Assembly: GCF_048066115.1 (NCBI RefSeq)
Contig: NZ_JBLTYX010000001.1
Location: 310,001 to 374,000, forward strand
Direction: 5' to 3'
DNA from: Niveispirillum sp048066115
GTDB taxonomy: Bacteria > Pseudomonadota > Alphaproteobacteria > Azospirillales > Azospirillaceae
DNA: 64,000 bases
Below, in pieces: positions 1-8,663 of the stretch. Below the pieces are notes generated by a model, which made no database searches, had not been told where the DNA came from, and saw only the letters and a list, made by a program, of their open reading frames with translations. The position numbers and the translations under genes were made by a program. The number at the start of each line of letters is the position of its first letter. Positions within the stretch are counted from its first letter, which is position 1.

Positions 1-1692
1 ATAGGCGACATAGATGCTGCCGTTCTGGGCCGGCTTGTAGACGGCGCCGACGCGATAGGAGAACAGGTTGTCCTGGTTCTCGAACAGCTGACCCTGCGAG
101 GTGAAGGTGCCGTTGGTGTAGGTGCCGGTGGTGTAGTCGCCCTTGTTATGTTCCCAGCGGACACCGCCATTCAGCTCGAACTGCTCGTTCAGCTTGATCT
201 GGTCGAACGCATAGACGGCTTGGTTCTCCAGCGTGCCGTCCTGGGTGCCGGTCTTGATGAAATTGACCGGGCCGTTCCAGATATTGTTCGGATCGGCGAT
301 ATTGATCAGCGGGATGTCGGCGGGCACCGTGCCATTGGCATTGCGCAGCGAATTGCCGCTGTCCAGATGGTACTTCTCGCTGAAGATGGCGGCGCCGACG
401 GTCAGGTTATGGGTAATGCCGCCCGTATCGATGCTGGCCTTCAGGTCGGTCTGGTTGAACAGCATGCTGTTGCGGCTGTCGCGTGTGGTACCGCGCGGGC
501 CGGTGCCCAGCGCGCCGGAGCTGACGGAGAACGGCGCGAAGAAGCCCTTCGGCACGGTCGTGGCCGGCTTCACCGGGTTGGTGGAGGCGGCGATGGTGCA
601 CGCACCGCCGGTCGGCGTATGGCCGGTGGCCGAGCCGTCATCCACGCACCACAGGCCCTGCGGCGGGCTGGCGATCGACAGCTGGGTCACGCGCTGCCAG
701 CGGGTCAGGTTCTGGACCGACAGCTTGTCGGTGAAGCTGTGCTCGATCTTGGCGGTGACGATATCGACATCGCTCTTCTGGGTGTCGACATTGGCGTAGC
801 CGTAATAGTTCGAGCGATCGACGCCCGGCAGCATGCCGTCATAGGTCGCGGTCAGGTAATAGGGCACGCCATATTGCGGGATATTGTCGTCATGCTGGTG
901 ATGGTAGGACAGCGTGACCTTGGTGTCGCTGTTCAGGCCGAACACCACCGACGGGGCGAAACCCCAGCGTTCGGCCTTTTCCACGTCGCGGCCGGCGGCG
1001 TCGTTCTTGTGGCCCATGGCGTTCAGGCGGATGGCGATGTCGTCGCCGATCTTCTGGTTGCTATCCACCGTGGCGCGGTAATAGGCGTCGGTACCGATAC
1101 CGGCGCTGGCGCGGGTGAACACATCATCCTTGGCCGCCTTGGAGACCAGGTTGATGGAGCCGCCGACCGAACCGGAACCCGCATAGACGGAGTTCGCGCC
1201 ATTGGTGACTTCCAGCTGCTCCAGGTTGAAGCTGTCGGAGCGCACATACTGGGCGCTGTCGCGGATGCCATCGATGGCGATGTCGGAATTGGCCGAATAG
1301 CCACGCAGGTTGATGCTGTCGCCATAGCCGCCGCCGCCTTCGCCGGCGCCGAAGGTGATGCCCGGCACGGTCGTCAGGATGTCGCGCAGGTTCAGCAGGT
1401 TCTGTTCCTGGATGACGGCGGCCGGCACGACCGTGATGGTCTGCGGCGTGTCGCGCAGCGGGGCGGTATATTTCGGCGAGGCGGCCTGTTCGGGCTTGTT
1501 GGTCGGGGCCACGGCCTGGCCTTCCACGCCCAGCGTGGGCAGCACGACGGCCTTCTTCTCACCCTCTTTCGTGGCGGAGCCGCTGGCCTGCTGGGCCATG
1601 GCGGGCAGCGCCGAAGCGGCCACACCTACCGACAGCGCAGCCATCAGGGCCATGCGGCCGCGGGCCACCTGGGAATTATTCTTCTCTTCCAT
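1..1692 (-). CDS. TonB-dependent catecholate siderophore receptor (Fiu-like), C-terminus outside the window
   Basis: This is an outer-membrane receptor for TonB-powered uptake of a ferric siderophore. It starts at the ATG at 1692 behind a purine-rich AGAGAGG. A signal peptide ends near AMAQ at residue 34. The plug domain begins around residue 75 with PLRDTPQTITVVP, typical of Fiu/FhuE-type siderophore receptors, and continues through INLRGYSANSDIAIDG and the VYAGSGSVGGSINLVSK segment near residue 170. Beta-barrel sequence runs to the window edge, so 564 residues are visible and the terminal strands are missing. A Fur-like box lies 33 bp upstream, which fits iron-repressed expression. The ligand cannot be named from sequence. 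The family call is firm; the Fiu-like subclass is likely. Confidence 0.93.
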   Translation of the reverse strand, partial: MEEKNNSQVARGRMALMAALSVGVAASALPAMAQQASGSATKEGEKKAVVLPTLGVEGQAVAPTNKPEQAASPKYTAPLRDTPQTITVVPAAVIQEQNLLNLRDILTTVPGITFGAGEGGGGYGDSINLRGYSANSDIAIDGIRDSAQYVRSDSFNLEQLEVTNGANSVYAGSGSVGGSINLVSKAAKDDVFTRASAGIGTDAYYRATVDSNQKIGDDIAIRLNAMGHKNDAAGRDVEKAERWGFAPSVVFGLNSDTKVTLSYHHQHDDNIPQYGVPYYLTATYDGMLPGVDRSNYYGYANVDTQKSDVDIVTAKIEHSFTDKLSVQNLTRWQRVTQLSIASPPQGLWCVDDGSATGHTPTGGACTIAASTNPVKPATTVPKGFFAPFSVSSGALGTGPRGTTRDSRNSMLFNQTDLKASIDTGGITHNLTVGAAIFSEKYHLDSGNSLRNANGTVPADIPLINIADPNNIWNGPVNFIKTGTQDGTLENQAVYAFDQIKLNEQFELNGGVRWEHNKGDYTTGTYTNGTFTSQGQLFENQDNLFSYRVGAVYKPAQNGSIYVAY

Positions 1693-1724
1693 GTGTCTTT
1701 ACCTCTCTCGCGGCGCAGAAATAC

Positions 1725-1743
1725 GCCAATGATTCTTATTCGC
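1725..1743 (-). promoter_or_regulatory. Fur box upstream of the siderophore receptor
   Basis: Read on the minus strand, the 19-mer GCGAATAAGAATCATTGGC matches the classical Fur consensus GATAATGATAATCATTATC, in its GAGAATCATT variant, at 14 of 19 positions by my count. It lies 33 bp upstream of the receptor start in a locally AT-rich stretch. Iron repression through Fur is the expected role. Confidence 0.6.
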
Positions 1744-1955
1744 TTTATTAATTGGCAATGGCCCCCTGCCATCACCCGGATCCCGTTGCGCGGACTATAG
1801 TTGAGAGGCGTTCGCATTCGCAAACAATGAGGAGCCGAAATCCATGCGGTGCATACGTGAACGCCATGCGGCTGTGACATGGCGGGGCGCCTGTTGCGTC
1901 CCAACAGGCGCGGGGGTATATGTACGTTTGTAATACAGCCTAAAGTTTATGGTTA

Positions 1956-2897
1956 ATGCTCCCGATGGCCCGCGTCTCCGCCGATATCCTGCTTCCGTTT
2001 GAGCCGGCCCCCGTCACCCGGGTACAAAAGGCACTGAGCGCCCGCTTCCTTCTGCCTGTGCAGGACGAGATTTTCGATCTGCTCATGGGCATCCGGCTGG
2101 ATCTGGATGAGGGGCTGCGGCGGCTGTATCCGGAACGGGAGGGCAAGCTCTATCCGCTGGGCTGCTGCCGTGAGATTTCCAATGCCGTACGCCAGCACCT
2201 GCTGCAACGGCTGCGGAACCCGCAGTCACGGGCGGAAAGGGCCATAAGCGCCTTCATCCGCGGCGGCGGCGTGTATCGACCCATCTGGGGAGCGCTGCGC
2301 GGCTGTTATTTCCAGAACGCCACACAGTTCGGCAGCCTCTATGTCGATGTGTCCAACGATACGGTGACGGTGACCAAACCGAAGGTCGAAATCCTGCCGA
2401 TCGAGGAAGCGGGGCTTGAGGCGATCCGCGATATTCCGCATTTTGTGGAAATCGCCCAGGCCTATTGGAAGGCCCGGGTTTTCGCCAACCATGTGATCCC
2501 TTCCCTGGCACCCCTGGTGCCGGTGATCACCGTGACGCCCAAGGGTACCGTGGTGTTTGAGTCCGCGTCGGGCTACATGATCGGCCTGATGATGCGCAAT
2601 GCTTTCCGGGATGCGCAGGAATGGCTGGCTTCCGGCCCGCCGCCGCCGCCAGGCCTGATCGCCGCGGTCGAGCCGCGGCTGGCACCGGACCTGCGCCTCG
2701 CCCCCGGATTGGATGGACGCCAGGCGGCGGTCGATGCGTGCATCGCCGCGCGCGAGGCCGGGTGCCACAAGGATACCGCCTGGAGCGATGCGCGGGTAAG
2801 CGACTATGTGCGCATGCAGCAGAACGCGGCTCAGGGCGGGCTGTCCAACGCGAACAGCAGGACCAGCCCCGTCGCCCCCTCTCCCACCCCGCCCTGA
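1956..2897 (+). CDS. Hypothetical protein of unknown function
   Basis: This 313-residue protein (or 310 if the ATG at 1965 is used) is not one I recognise. It has no signal peptide and no obvious membrane segment. Its N-terminal half is charged, with a Cys pair in GCCREISNAV near residue 70. A central region, FENATQFGSLYVDV-like in character (actual core NATQFGSLYVDVSNDTVTV), looks like a folded alpha/beta domain. The last 30 residues are low-complexity (Ser, Pro, Thr, Asn) and overlap the 3' end of the convergent lipoprotein gene by 67 bp, so the tail may be recently extended. Coding status rests on length, on composition that matches the neighbours and on the lack of a better reading frame. 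Function is open. Confidence 0.7.
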   Translation: MLPMARVSADILLPFEPAPVTRVQKALSARFLLPVQDEIFDLLMGIRLDLDEGLRRLYPEREGKLYPLGCCREISNAVRQHLLQRLRNPQSRAERAISAFIRGGGVYRPIWGALRGCYFQNATQFGSLYVDVSNDTVTVTKPKVEILPIEEAGLEAIRDIPHFVEIAQAYWKARVFANHVIPSLAPLVPVITVTPKGTVVFESASGYMIGLMMRNAFRDAQEWLASGPPPPPGLIAAVEPRLAPDLRLAPGLDGRQAAVDACIAAREAGCHKDTAWSDARVSDYVRMQQNAAQGGLSNANSRTSPVAPSPTPP

Positions 2898-3532
2898 CGC
2901 AGGTCCAGGGTGCGGCAGCCAGGCGCCATCGGGGCGGCCAGCGCGCTGTTGACGAAGCGGGCGAAGGTGGCGTCCTCCATCGCCTTGTTGCCGCCCAGGA
3001 AGGCGGCGGCGCGCACCTGGCCCGTGGCCGGATCGTGATAGACGCCGATTTCCGCACGGAAACTGCCGGCACCGCGCGGCAGCGGCGGCGGTTCCCAGCA
3101 ATCCATGATCTGGCTGCGCAGCAGCGGCCCGGCCCGGCCCGAGACATCGTCGATCTTGGCCCAGTTCACCGGCGGGGCCGGCGCCTCGGCGATGGTGAGC
3201 TCGCCCTGCTGGTGGCTGGGCGGGGGCACTTGCGTCTTTGACGGCGCCGGCTTCGGCCGGGCCGGGGCCGGTGTTTCCTTGGCCGGCTTGGGCGTCAGCG
3301 CCTCGATGCGGATTCGCGCCAGGGAGGAGAAACGCCCGGCCGGATAGGCATGGAGATAGGCATAGAATTCCGCCGGGTCCTTGCTGTCGCGCACGCTTTC
3401 CCAGAAAACCAGCTCCGGATCGGCCGGGACCGGGGCCGTCGCCACCGGTACGGGCGGCGGCGTGCCGCCGCCGCAGGCCGCCAGGGCAAGCAGGCCGGCC
3501 AACGCGATGTAGTGACGAAGGGTACGGGCCAC
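2831..3532 (-). CDS. Predicted lipoprotein with Pro-rich linker and a TolA/TonB-C-like end
   Basis: I chose the GTG start at 3532, behind AAGGAA, because it gives a compact lipoprotein signal with a lipobox LLALAAC and lipidated Cys20. An ATG at 3602 with a G-rich leader would add 23 residues before the signal. After the Cys come a short Pro/Val linker and a segment FWESVRDSKDPAEFYAYL, a Trp-containing motif common in Rhodospirillales periplasmic proteins. A Lys/Pro/Ala-rich spacer follows. The C-terminal domain from about residue 145 starts at WAKIDDVSGRAGPLL and resembles the C-terminal fold of TolA/TonB-like proteins. A periplasmic or outer-membrane tethered role is likely; the function is unknown. 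Confidence 0.8.
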   Translation of the reverse strand: MARTLRHYIALAGLLALAACGGGTPPPVPVATAPVPADPELVFWESVRDSKDPAEFYAYLHAYPAGRFSSLARIRIEALTPKPAKETPAPARPKPAPSKTQVPPPSHQQGELTIAEAPAPPVNWAKIDDVSGRAGPLLRSQIMDCWEPPPLPRGAGSFRAEIGVYHDPATGQVRAAAFLGGNKAMEDATFARFVNSALAAPMAPGCRTLDLRQGGVGEGATGLVLLFALDSPP

Positions 3533-3693
3533 CGGCTGTTCCTTGGGATCGGGTCGGGAAATGGGCGAAAGCGGGGACTCCACGTCGCTTCCGCTTGGCA
3601 TGTCCCCCCCCTGCCGGGTTATAGATGAGCAACGTCCATCATGAAAGGCCCGCCATTGGCCGCGGCCTTTGCGAACGGCCAAGAAGGAAAAAC

Positions 3694-4653
3694 ATGAAGC
3701 GGGCACGCAAGCGGGTTCTGGTCGCCGGTGGCGCTGGTTTCCTCGGATCGCATCTGTGCGAACGGTTGCTGGGCGACGGGCACGAGGTGCTGTGCGTCGA
3801 CAATTTCTTCACCGGCTCGCGCGAGAATATCCGTCACCTGCTGACCAACCCCTATTTCGAGGTCATGCGGCACGACGTCACCTTCCCGCTGTTCGTGGAG
3901 GTGGACGAGATCTACAATCTGGCCTGCCCGGCCTCGCCCATCCATTACCAGTTCAATCCCGTGCAGACGACGAAGACGTCCGTGCATGGCGCCATCAACC
4001 TGCTGGGGCTGGCCAAGCGGACCAAGGCCAAGATCTTCCAGGCCAGCACGTCGGAGGTCTATGGCGACCCGACCGTGCATCCGCAGACCGAGGATTACCG
4101 CGGCAACGTCAACCCGATCGGGCCCCGCGCCTGTTATGACGAGGGTAAGCGCTGCGCGGAGACGCTGTTCTTCGACTATCACCGCCAGAGCGGCGTGAAT
4201 ATCCGCGTGGCCCGTATCTTCAACACCTACGGCCCGCGCATGCATCCCAATGACGGGCGCGTGGTGTCGAACTTCATCGTCCAGGCATTGCAGGGCCAGC
4301 CCATCACCATCTATGGCGAGGGCACCCAGACCCGGTCCTTCTGCTATGTCGACGACCTGATCGAGGGGTTCATCCGCCTGATGGCCGCCCCGGACGAGGT
4401 GACGGGCCCCATCAATATCGGCAATCCCGGCGAATACACCATCCGGCAGCTGGCGGAGAACGTGGTGCGCCTGACGGGTGCCAAGTCGGAATTCGTGGTG
4501 AAGCCGCTGCCCCAGGACGACCCGCTGCAGCGCTGCCCCGATATCAGCAAGGCCAAGGCGACGCTGGGCTGGCAGCCCACCATCCAGCTGGAGGAAGGGC
4601 TGAAGCGCACCATCGCCTATTTCGCCGACCAGCTGGGGGTGGCGGTCGACTGA
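3694..4653 (+). CDS. uxs: UDP-glucuronic acid decarboxylase (UDP-xylose synthase), SDR family
   Basis: Predicted to convert UDP-glucuronate to UDP-xylose in the cytoplasm. The ATG at 3694 follows AAGAAGGAAAAAC and leaves 319 residues, the normal size for bacterial UXS. The NAD-binding GGAGFLG sits at residues 12-18. The catalytic set is STS at 118-120 and the YxxxK pair Tyr148/Lys152. The UXS-typical stretch NLACPASPIHYQ is at 75-86. The following GT41 gene begins 40 bp downstream on the same strand, and a second GT41 gene follows 4 bp after that, so the three form a probable operon. This makes UDP-xylose, or a sugar derived from it, a candidate donor for those transferases. A UDP-4-keto-pentose-forming variant cannot be excluded. 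Confidence 0.88.
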   Translation: MKRARKRVLVAGGAGFLGSHLCERLLGDGHEVLCVDNFFTGSRENIRHLLTNPYFEVMRHDVTFPLFVEVDEIYNLACPASPIHYQFNPVQTTKTSVHGAINLLGLAKRTKAKIFQASTSEVYGDPTVHPQTEDYRGNVNPIGPRACYDEGKRCAETLFFDYHRQSGVNIRVARIFNTYGPRMHPNDGRVVSNFIVQALQGQPITIYGEGTQTRSFCYVDDLIEGFIRLMAAPDEVTGPINIGNPGEYTIRQLAENVVRLTGAKSEFVVKPLPQDDPLQRCPDISKAKATLGWQPTIQLEEGLKRTIAYFADQLGVAVD

Positions 4654-4693
4654 TCACGCCCCCTTCCCTGCCCCTCCCCGACCTGGAAGCCCC

Positions 4694-6670
4694 GTGTTCC
4701 AAGCCATGAATATCCTTGAGCTGTTCACCGCCGCCCAAGCCCTTGACCTTCGTGGAGACCGGCAGGGGGCGATCGCCTTTTACCGGGACTGGATCGCGGC
4801 CAATTCCGCCGATCCGAACATGCACGCCGTGCAGTTCAACCTGGGCACCCTCCTGCTTCAGACGGATGAAATCTATCTGGCGCTGGCCGCCTTCAACGAG
4901 GCCATGCGTCTGCGGCCGGACTTCATGCCGGCCGTCATCTCCCTGGGCACCGCGCTGGAGCGGATGGGCCAGATGGATATGGCCATCGATTACTGGCGCC
5001 AGGCCATCAACCAGATGGCCAGTATCAGCGCCGACAACATCAACTACAAGACCACCGCGCTGAAGCAGCTGGCCCGTGTTCTGGGCCAGCGCCAGCAGGC
5101 CGCGGAGGCGGAGGAAATGCTCCGCCTGTCGCTGGACGTGGCGCCGCACCAGCGCGAGGAGATGCAGCACTGGGCCAATGCCCGTCAGCGCCTGTGCAAA
5201 TGGCCGGTACCGCAAGCCGTCGGCCCCGTCACGGCCCAGCAGGTGGTGGCCACCATGGCCCCGCTGACGCTGGCCTATTACACCGACGATCCCATGCTGG
5301 CCCTGGCCAACGCCTATAATTACAGCCGGCGCGATGTGGGCTGGCCGGAACGGTTCAAGACCAGCGCCGATTTCAAGGGCCGCCGCCGCCAATCCGACGG
5401 ACGGCTGCGCATCGGCTACGTCTCCTCCGACCTGCGCGGCCATGCCATCGGCTATCTGACGTCGGAAATGTTCGCCCTGCACGACCGGTCCAGGGTGGAG
5501 GTCTTCGCTTTCTTCTGCGGATTCCAGATGGAGGACCCGACCATGCTGCGCATCCGCGGCAGCGTCGACCACTGGATCGACATCAACAACATGGAGGATG
5601 CCCGGGCCGCGGAGCTGATCGAGGAACTGGGGATCGACATCCTGGTCGACATCAACGGTCACACCAAGGATGCCAGGACCAAGATGCTGGCCATGCGGCC
5701 GGCCCCGATCATCATCAACTGGCTGGGCTTCCCCGGTAGCATGGGCAGCCCCTATCACCATTACATCATCGCCGACGAGGTGATCATCCCCCCCGGGTCG
5801 GAGAAATATTACAGTGAGCGGGTGCTGCGCTTGCCCTGCTATCAGCCCAACGATCGCAAGCGCACCGCCTCGCCCAACGTGCCCACCCGCGCCGATCACG
5901 GGTTGCCGGAGGATGCCACGGTCTTCTGCTGCTTCAACGGCATGCAGAAGCTGACGCGTTTCACCCTGTTGCGCTGGGCGGAGATCCTGCGGCGGGTGGA
6001 GAACAGCGTCTTCTGGATATTGCAGGCCGGCAAGGAATCCGACGCGCGCTTCCTGGCGTTGATGGCGGAGGCGGGGGTCGATTCATCGCGCATCATCTTC
6101 GCGCCCTATGCCATGAATGCCGACCATATGGCCCGCTATCCGCTGGCCGACCTGTTCCTGGACAATTCGCCCTATGGTGCGCACACGACGGCCTCGGACG
6201 CTTTGTGGGCCGGTGTTCCGGTTCTGACCGTGCCGGGACGCACCTTCCACAGCCGCGTCTGCGCCAGCCTGGCGATGGCCGCCGGCGTGCCCGAACTCGT
6301 CTGCCTCGATCCCCGCGAATATGTGGAAAAGGCCGTGCGGCTGGGCAAGGACCGTCCAACGCTGAAGGCTTTGAAGCAGAAGCTGCTGGAGCAGCGCGAC
6401 CGGTCCGTGCTGTTCGACACCGACCTGTTCACGCGTTCCATGGAGGATCTGTTCGATCAGGTCTGGGCGGAATGGGAGGCCGGCAAGCTGCCGGTGCCCG
6501 ATCTCACCAACCTGGACACCTATCTGGAGATGGGCAGCACCTTCGACCATGATGCGGAGGAATTCGGCTTCCTGCCCGATTATGAGGAACGCTATCGGGA
6601 GCGGCTGGCCCGGCGGCATGCATTGACGCCGCTGCCCCACGACCCGCGCCTCTGGCCGAAGCCGGAGTGA
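4694..6670 (+). CDS. TPR-containing SPINDLY/OGT-like glycosyltransferase (GT41), copy 1
   Basis: Cytoplasmic enzyme of the O-GlcNAc/O-fucose transferase superfamily, predicted to modify protein side chains with a nucleotide sugar. GTG at 4694 follows GGAAG; ATG at 4706 is an alternative. TPR units span about residues 35-165 (FNLGTLLLQTDEIYLALAAF and onward). The catalytic region runs from about 235 to 640. It includes GYVSSDLRGHAIGYL, DILVDINGHTKDAR, a conserved Lys near 418 (GMQKLTRFTLL) that matches the OGT phosphate-binding Lys, and HTTASDALWAG near 497, equivalent to the OGT HTT donor-phosphate site. All donor-site landmarks are therefore present. It shares its operon with a UXS-type enzyme and a diverged paralogue and lies next to type I secretion genes. 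Substrate and sugar are unproven. Confidence 0.88.
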   Translation: MFQAMNILELFTAAQALDLRGDRQGAIAFYRDWIAANSADPNMHAVQFNLGTLLLQTDEIYLALAAFNEAMRLRPDFMPAVISLGTALERMGQMDMAIDYWRQAINQMASISADNINYKTTALKQLARVLGQRQQAAEAEEMLRLSLDVAPHQREEMQHWANARQRLCKWPVPQAVGPVTAQQVVATMAPLTLAYYTDDPMLALANAYNYSRRDVGWPERFKTSADFKGRRRQSDGRLRIGYVSSDLRGHAIGYLTSEMFALHDRSRVEVFAFFCGFQMEDPTMLRIRGSVDHWIDINNMEDARAAELIEELGIDILVDINGHTKDARTKMLAMRPAPIIINWLGFPGSMGSPYHHYIIADEVIIPPGSEKYYSERVLRLPCYQPNDRKRTASPNVPTRADHGLPEDATVFCCFNGMQKLTRFTLLRWAEILRRVENSVFWILQAGKESDARFLALMAEAGVDSSRIIFAPYAMNADHMARYPLADLFLDNSPYGAHTTASDALWAGVPVLTVPGRTFHSRVCASLAMAAGVPELVCLDPREYVEKAVRLGKDRPTLKALKQKLLEQRDRSVLFDTDLFTRSMEDLFDQVWAEWEAGKLPVPDLTNLDTYLEMGSTFDHDAEEFGFLPDYEERYRERLARRHALTPLPHDPRLWPKPE

Positions 6671-6674
6671 AGCC

Positions 6675-8525
6675 ATGCGCGCCATCGACCTGCTGATCGC
6701 AGACCTGCGCGCCGCGACGGCCGACCCGCCACAGGCGGAGCGGGCGGTGCGGTGGCGGGAATGGATGCAGAGCGTAACGCTGCCCGACATCCTGTCGCTG
6801 CCGGCGCGGGCCGGGGAGGTTCCCAACCGCCTGTGGCTGGCGGAGATGCTGAGTTCCTGGTTGCAGGTGCAGGGGGCCGGCACGCCGGGCGCCGGGCTGA
6901 TCTGGTTCAACCTGGGCGTGGAACTGGGCCGGATCGACCGGCCGGCCGATGCCGCCACGGCCTATCAGAATGCCCTGCTGCTGCGACCCGACCTGTGGCA
7001 GGCCGCCGTCAATCTGGCCAACCTGCACGAGGCGACGGGCGATCGCAACGCCGCCGCCGGCATCCTGGCCAGCGCCTTGCAAGAGGATGAGGCCCGCATC
7101 ACCCTGCTGAACCAGCGCGGCCGCGTGCTGGAGGCACAGCGCCGGCTGGCCGAGGCGGAGCAGTGTTATTACCGCAGCCTGCTGGTCGATGGCGACCAGC
7201 CCGACGTGGTGCAGCACTGGGCTTTCACGCGGCAGAATATTTGTGCCTGGCCCGTCTTCGGCCCGCCCGTGCCCGGCCGCACGCCCGATGCGCTGCGGGC
7301 GCAGTCCGGGGCGCTGGCCACCTTGTCATTGATCGACACGGTTGCGGGGCAGCGTCAGGCCGTGGCCGCCTGGCTGGAGCGTCGGCTGGCCAAGGCGCCG
7401 GCCCCCACGGTCCGGCTGGCCCCGGCCGAGGGCTATGCGCATGACAGGCTGCGCATCGGCTATGTCTCCTCCGATTTCTGCCGCCATCCGATGAGTTACC
7501 TGATGGCGGAACTGCTGGAGCGGCACGACCGTTCGCGGGTGGAGATCTATGGCTATTGTTCCAGTCCCGAGGATGGCAGCGATGTGCGCGCCCGCGTCCT
7601 GGCGGCGCTGGACCAGCGCCGGCTGGTGCGCGACCTGGACGATGAGAGCGTGGCCCGCCTGATCCGCGCCGACGAGATCGACATCCTGATCGACCTGAAC
7701 GGGGTGACGGCGGGGGAGCGGCTGGGCGTGCTGCGCTGGAAGCCGGCACCGGTGCAGGCAACCTATCTGGGCTTCATCGGCCCGGTGCCCGTACCGGAAC
7801 TGGACTATATCCTGACCGACGAGCACGCTATTCCGCCGCACCTGGCCGGGGAATATTGGCCGCGCCCGCTCTATATTCCCGGTGTCTACCAGGCCAATGA
7901 CAGCCGCCCCGTTCCCCTGCCCCCGGTCAGCCGCGCGGCGGAAGGGTTGCCGGAAGGCGGGTTCGTCTTCTGCTGCTTCTCCAACGCCTACAAGATCACC
8001 GAGACGATGTTCGACGCCTGGATGGAGATCCTGCGCCGGGCGCCGGGTTCCGTCCTGTGGCTGCTGGCCGACAATGAATGGGCCGCGGCCAACATGTGTG
8101 CGCGCGCGGTGGAGCAAGGGGTCGACCCCGGACGCCTGATCCCTGCCCGCCGGGTGGAGCCCAGCCATTACCGGGCCCGTCTGGCGCTTGCCGACCTGTT
8201 CCTGGACACCACACCTTATAATGCGGGCACCATCGCCAGCGATGCGTTGCGCATGGGGCTGCCGCTGCTGACGCTGTCGGGTGAAACCTTCGCCGCCCGC
8301 ATGGCGGGCAGCCTGCTGCGGGCCATGGGGTTGCCGGAACTGATCACCCGGGATCGCGCGAGCTTTGTGGAGCAGGCCCTGCGCCATGCCGGTGATCCCG
8401 CCTACCATGCCGGCATCCGGGCGCGCACGACCCCCGAACGCTGGCTGGCCACGCTGGGCGATACCCGTGCCTTCGCGAAGGCGTTCGAGGAAACGCTGGA
8501 GAAGGTGGCGATCCGGCGGAAATGA
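6675..8525 (+). CDS. TPR-containing SPINDLY/OGT-like glycosyltransferase (GT41), copy 2
   Basis: Paralogue of the preceding gene, starting 4 bp after its stop behind GGAGTGAAG, so the two are almost certainly co-translated. The N-terminal half carries TPR-like repeats (WFNLGVELGRIDRPADAATA and the next unit, about residues 75-180). The catalytic part from about 260 has GYVSSDFCRHPMSYL, DILIDLNGVTAGER, the conserved Lys near 439 (NAYKITETMF) and a UDP-site segment near 516. That last segment reads AGTIASDALRMG, so the His of the OGT HTT motif is replaced by Gly and the second Thr by Ile. The enzyme may use a different donor or act as a regulatory partner of copy 1. At 616 residues it is full length for a short-TPR GT41. 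Confidence 0.86.
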   Translation: MRAIDLLIADLRAATADPPQAERAVRWREWMQSVTLPDILSLPARAGEVPNRLWLAEMLSSWLQVQGAGTPGAGLIWFNLGVELGRIDRPADAATAYQNALLLRPDLWQAAVNLANLHEATGDRNAAAGILASALQEDEARITLLNQRGRVLEAQRRLAEAEQCYYRSLLVDGDQPDVVQHWAFTRQNICAWPVFGPPVPGRTPDALRAQSGALATLSLIDTVAGQRQAVAAWLERRLAKAPAPTVRLAPAEGYAHDRLRIGYVSSDFCRHPMSYLMAELLERHDRSRVEIYGYCSSPEDGSDVRARVLAALDQRRLVRDLDDESVARLIRADEIDILIDLNGVTAGERLGVLRWKPAPVQATYLGFIGPVPVPELDYILTDEHAIPPHLAGEYWPRPLYIPGVYQANDSRPVPLPPVSRAAEGLPEGGFVFCCFSNAYKITETMFDAWMEILRRAPGSVLWLLADNEWAAANMCARAVEQGVDPGRLIPARRVEPSHYRARLALADLFLDTTPYNAGTIASDALRMGLPLLTLSGETFAARMAGSLLRAMGLPELITRDRASFVEQALRHAGDPAYHAGIRARTTPERWLATLGDTRAFAKAFEETLEKVAIRRK

Positions 8526-8527
8526 TG

Positions 8528-8554
8528 ACAACGGTCATGATTTATGACCGTTGT
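8528..8554. terminator. Perfect 11-bp hairpin between convergent genes
   Basis: ACAACGGTCAT and ATGACCGTTGT pair perfectly around a GATTT loop, 2 bp after the second GT41 stop and facing the 3' end of the HlyD gene. There is no T-tract, so efficiency as an intrinsic terminator is uncertain. It directly abuts the dispersed element at 8556 and may be that element's fourth hairpin. Confidence 0.5.
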
Positions 8555-8555
8555 T

Positions 8556-8630
8556 ACGGCGGCGACCGCCGCCGCGCGGCTCGTGCCGCGTAAGCCAAGC
8601 CACCGGATGGTGGCGCCCGGCGTCTGAGGG
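8556..8630 (-). repeat. Dispersed multi-hairpin intergenic element, copy R1
   Basis: Read on the minus strand it begins CCCTCAGACGCCGGGCG and carries hairpin H1 (GCCACC, loop ATCC, GGTGGC), the conserved linker TTGGCTTACGCG, H2 (CGCGGC, ACGA, GCCGCG) and H3 (CGGCGGC, GGTC, GCCGCCG). Loops and linker match the other copies, but the stems differ from them by paired substitutions. It sits between the converging GT41 and HlyD genes. Confidence 0.75.
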
Positions 8631-8663
8631 AACACGAAAACACCACTGGATGCGGTACACGCG

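Noticed and set aside
3657..3673. Sigma-54-like TGGCCGCGGCCTTTGC upstream of the UXS gene
   Set aside because: GG and GC are one base too far apart.
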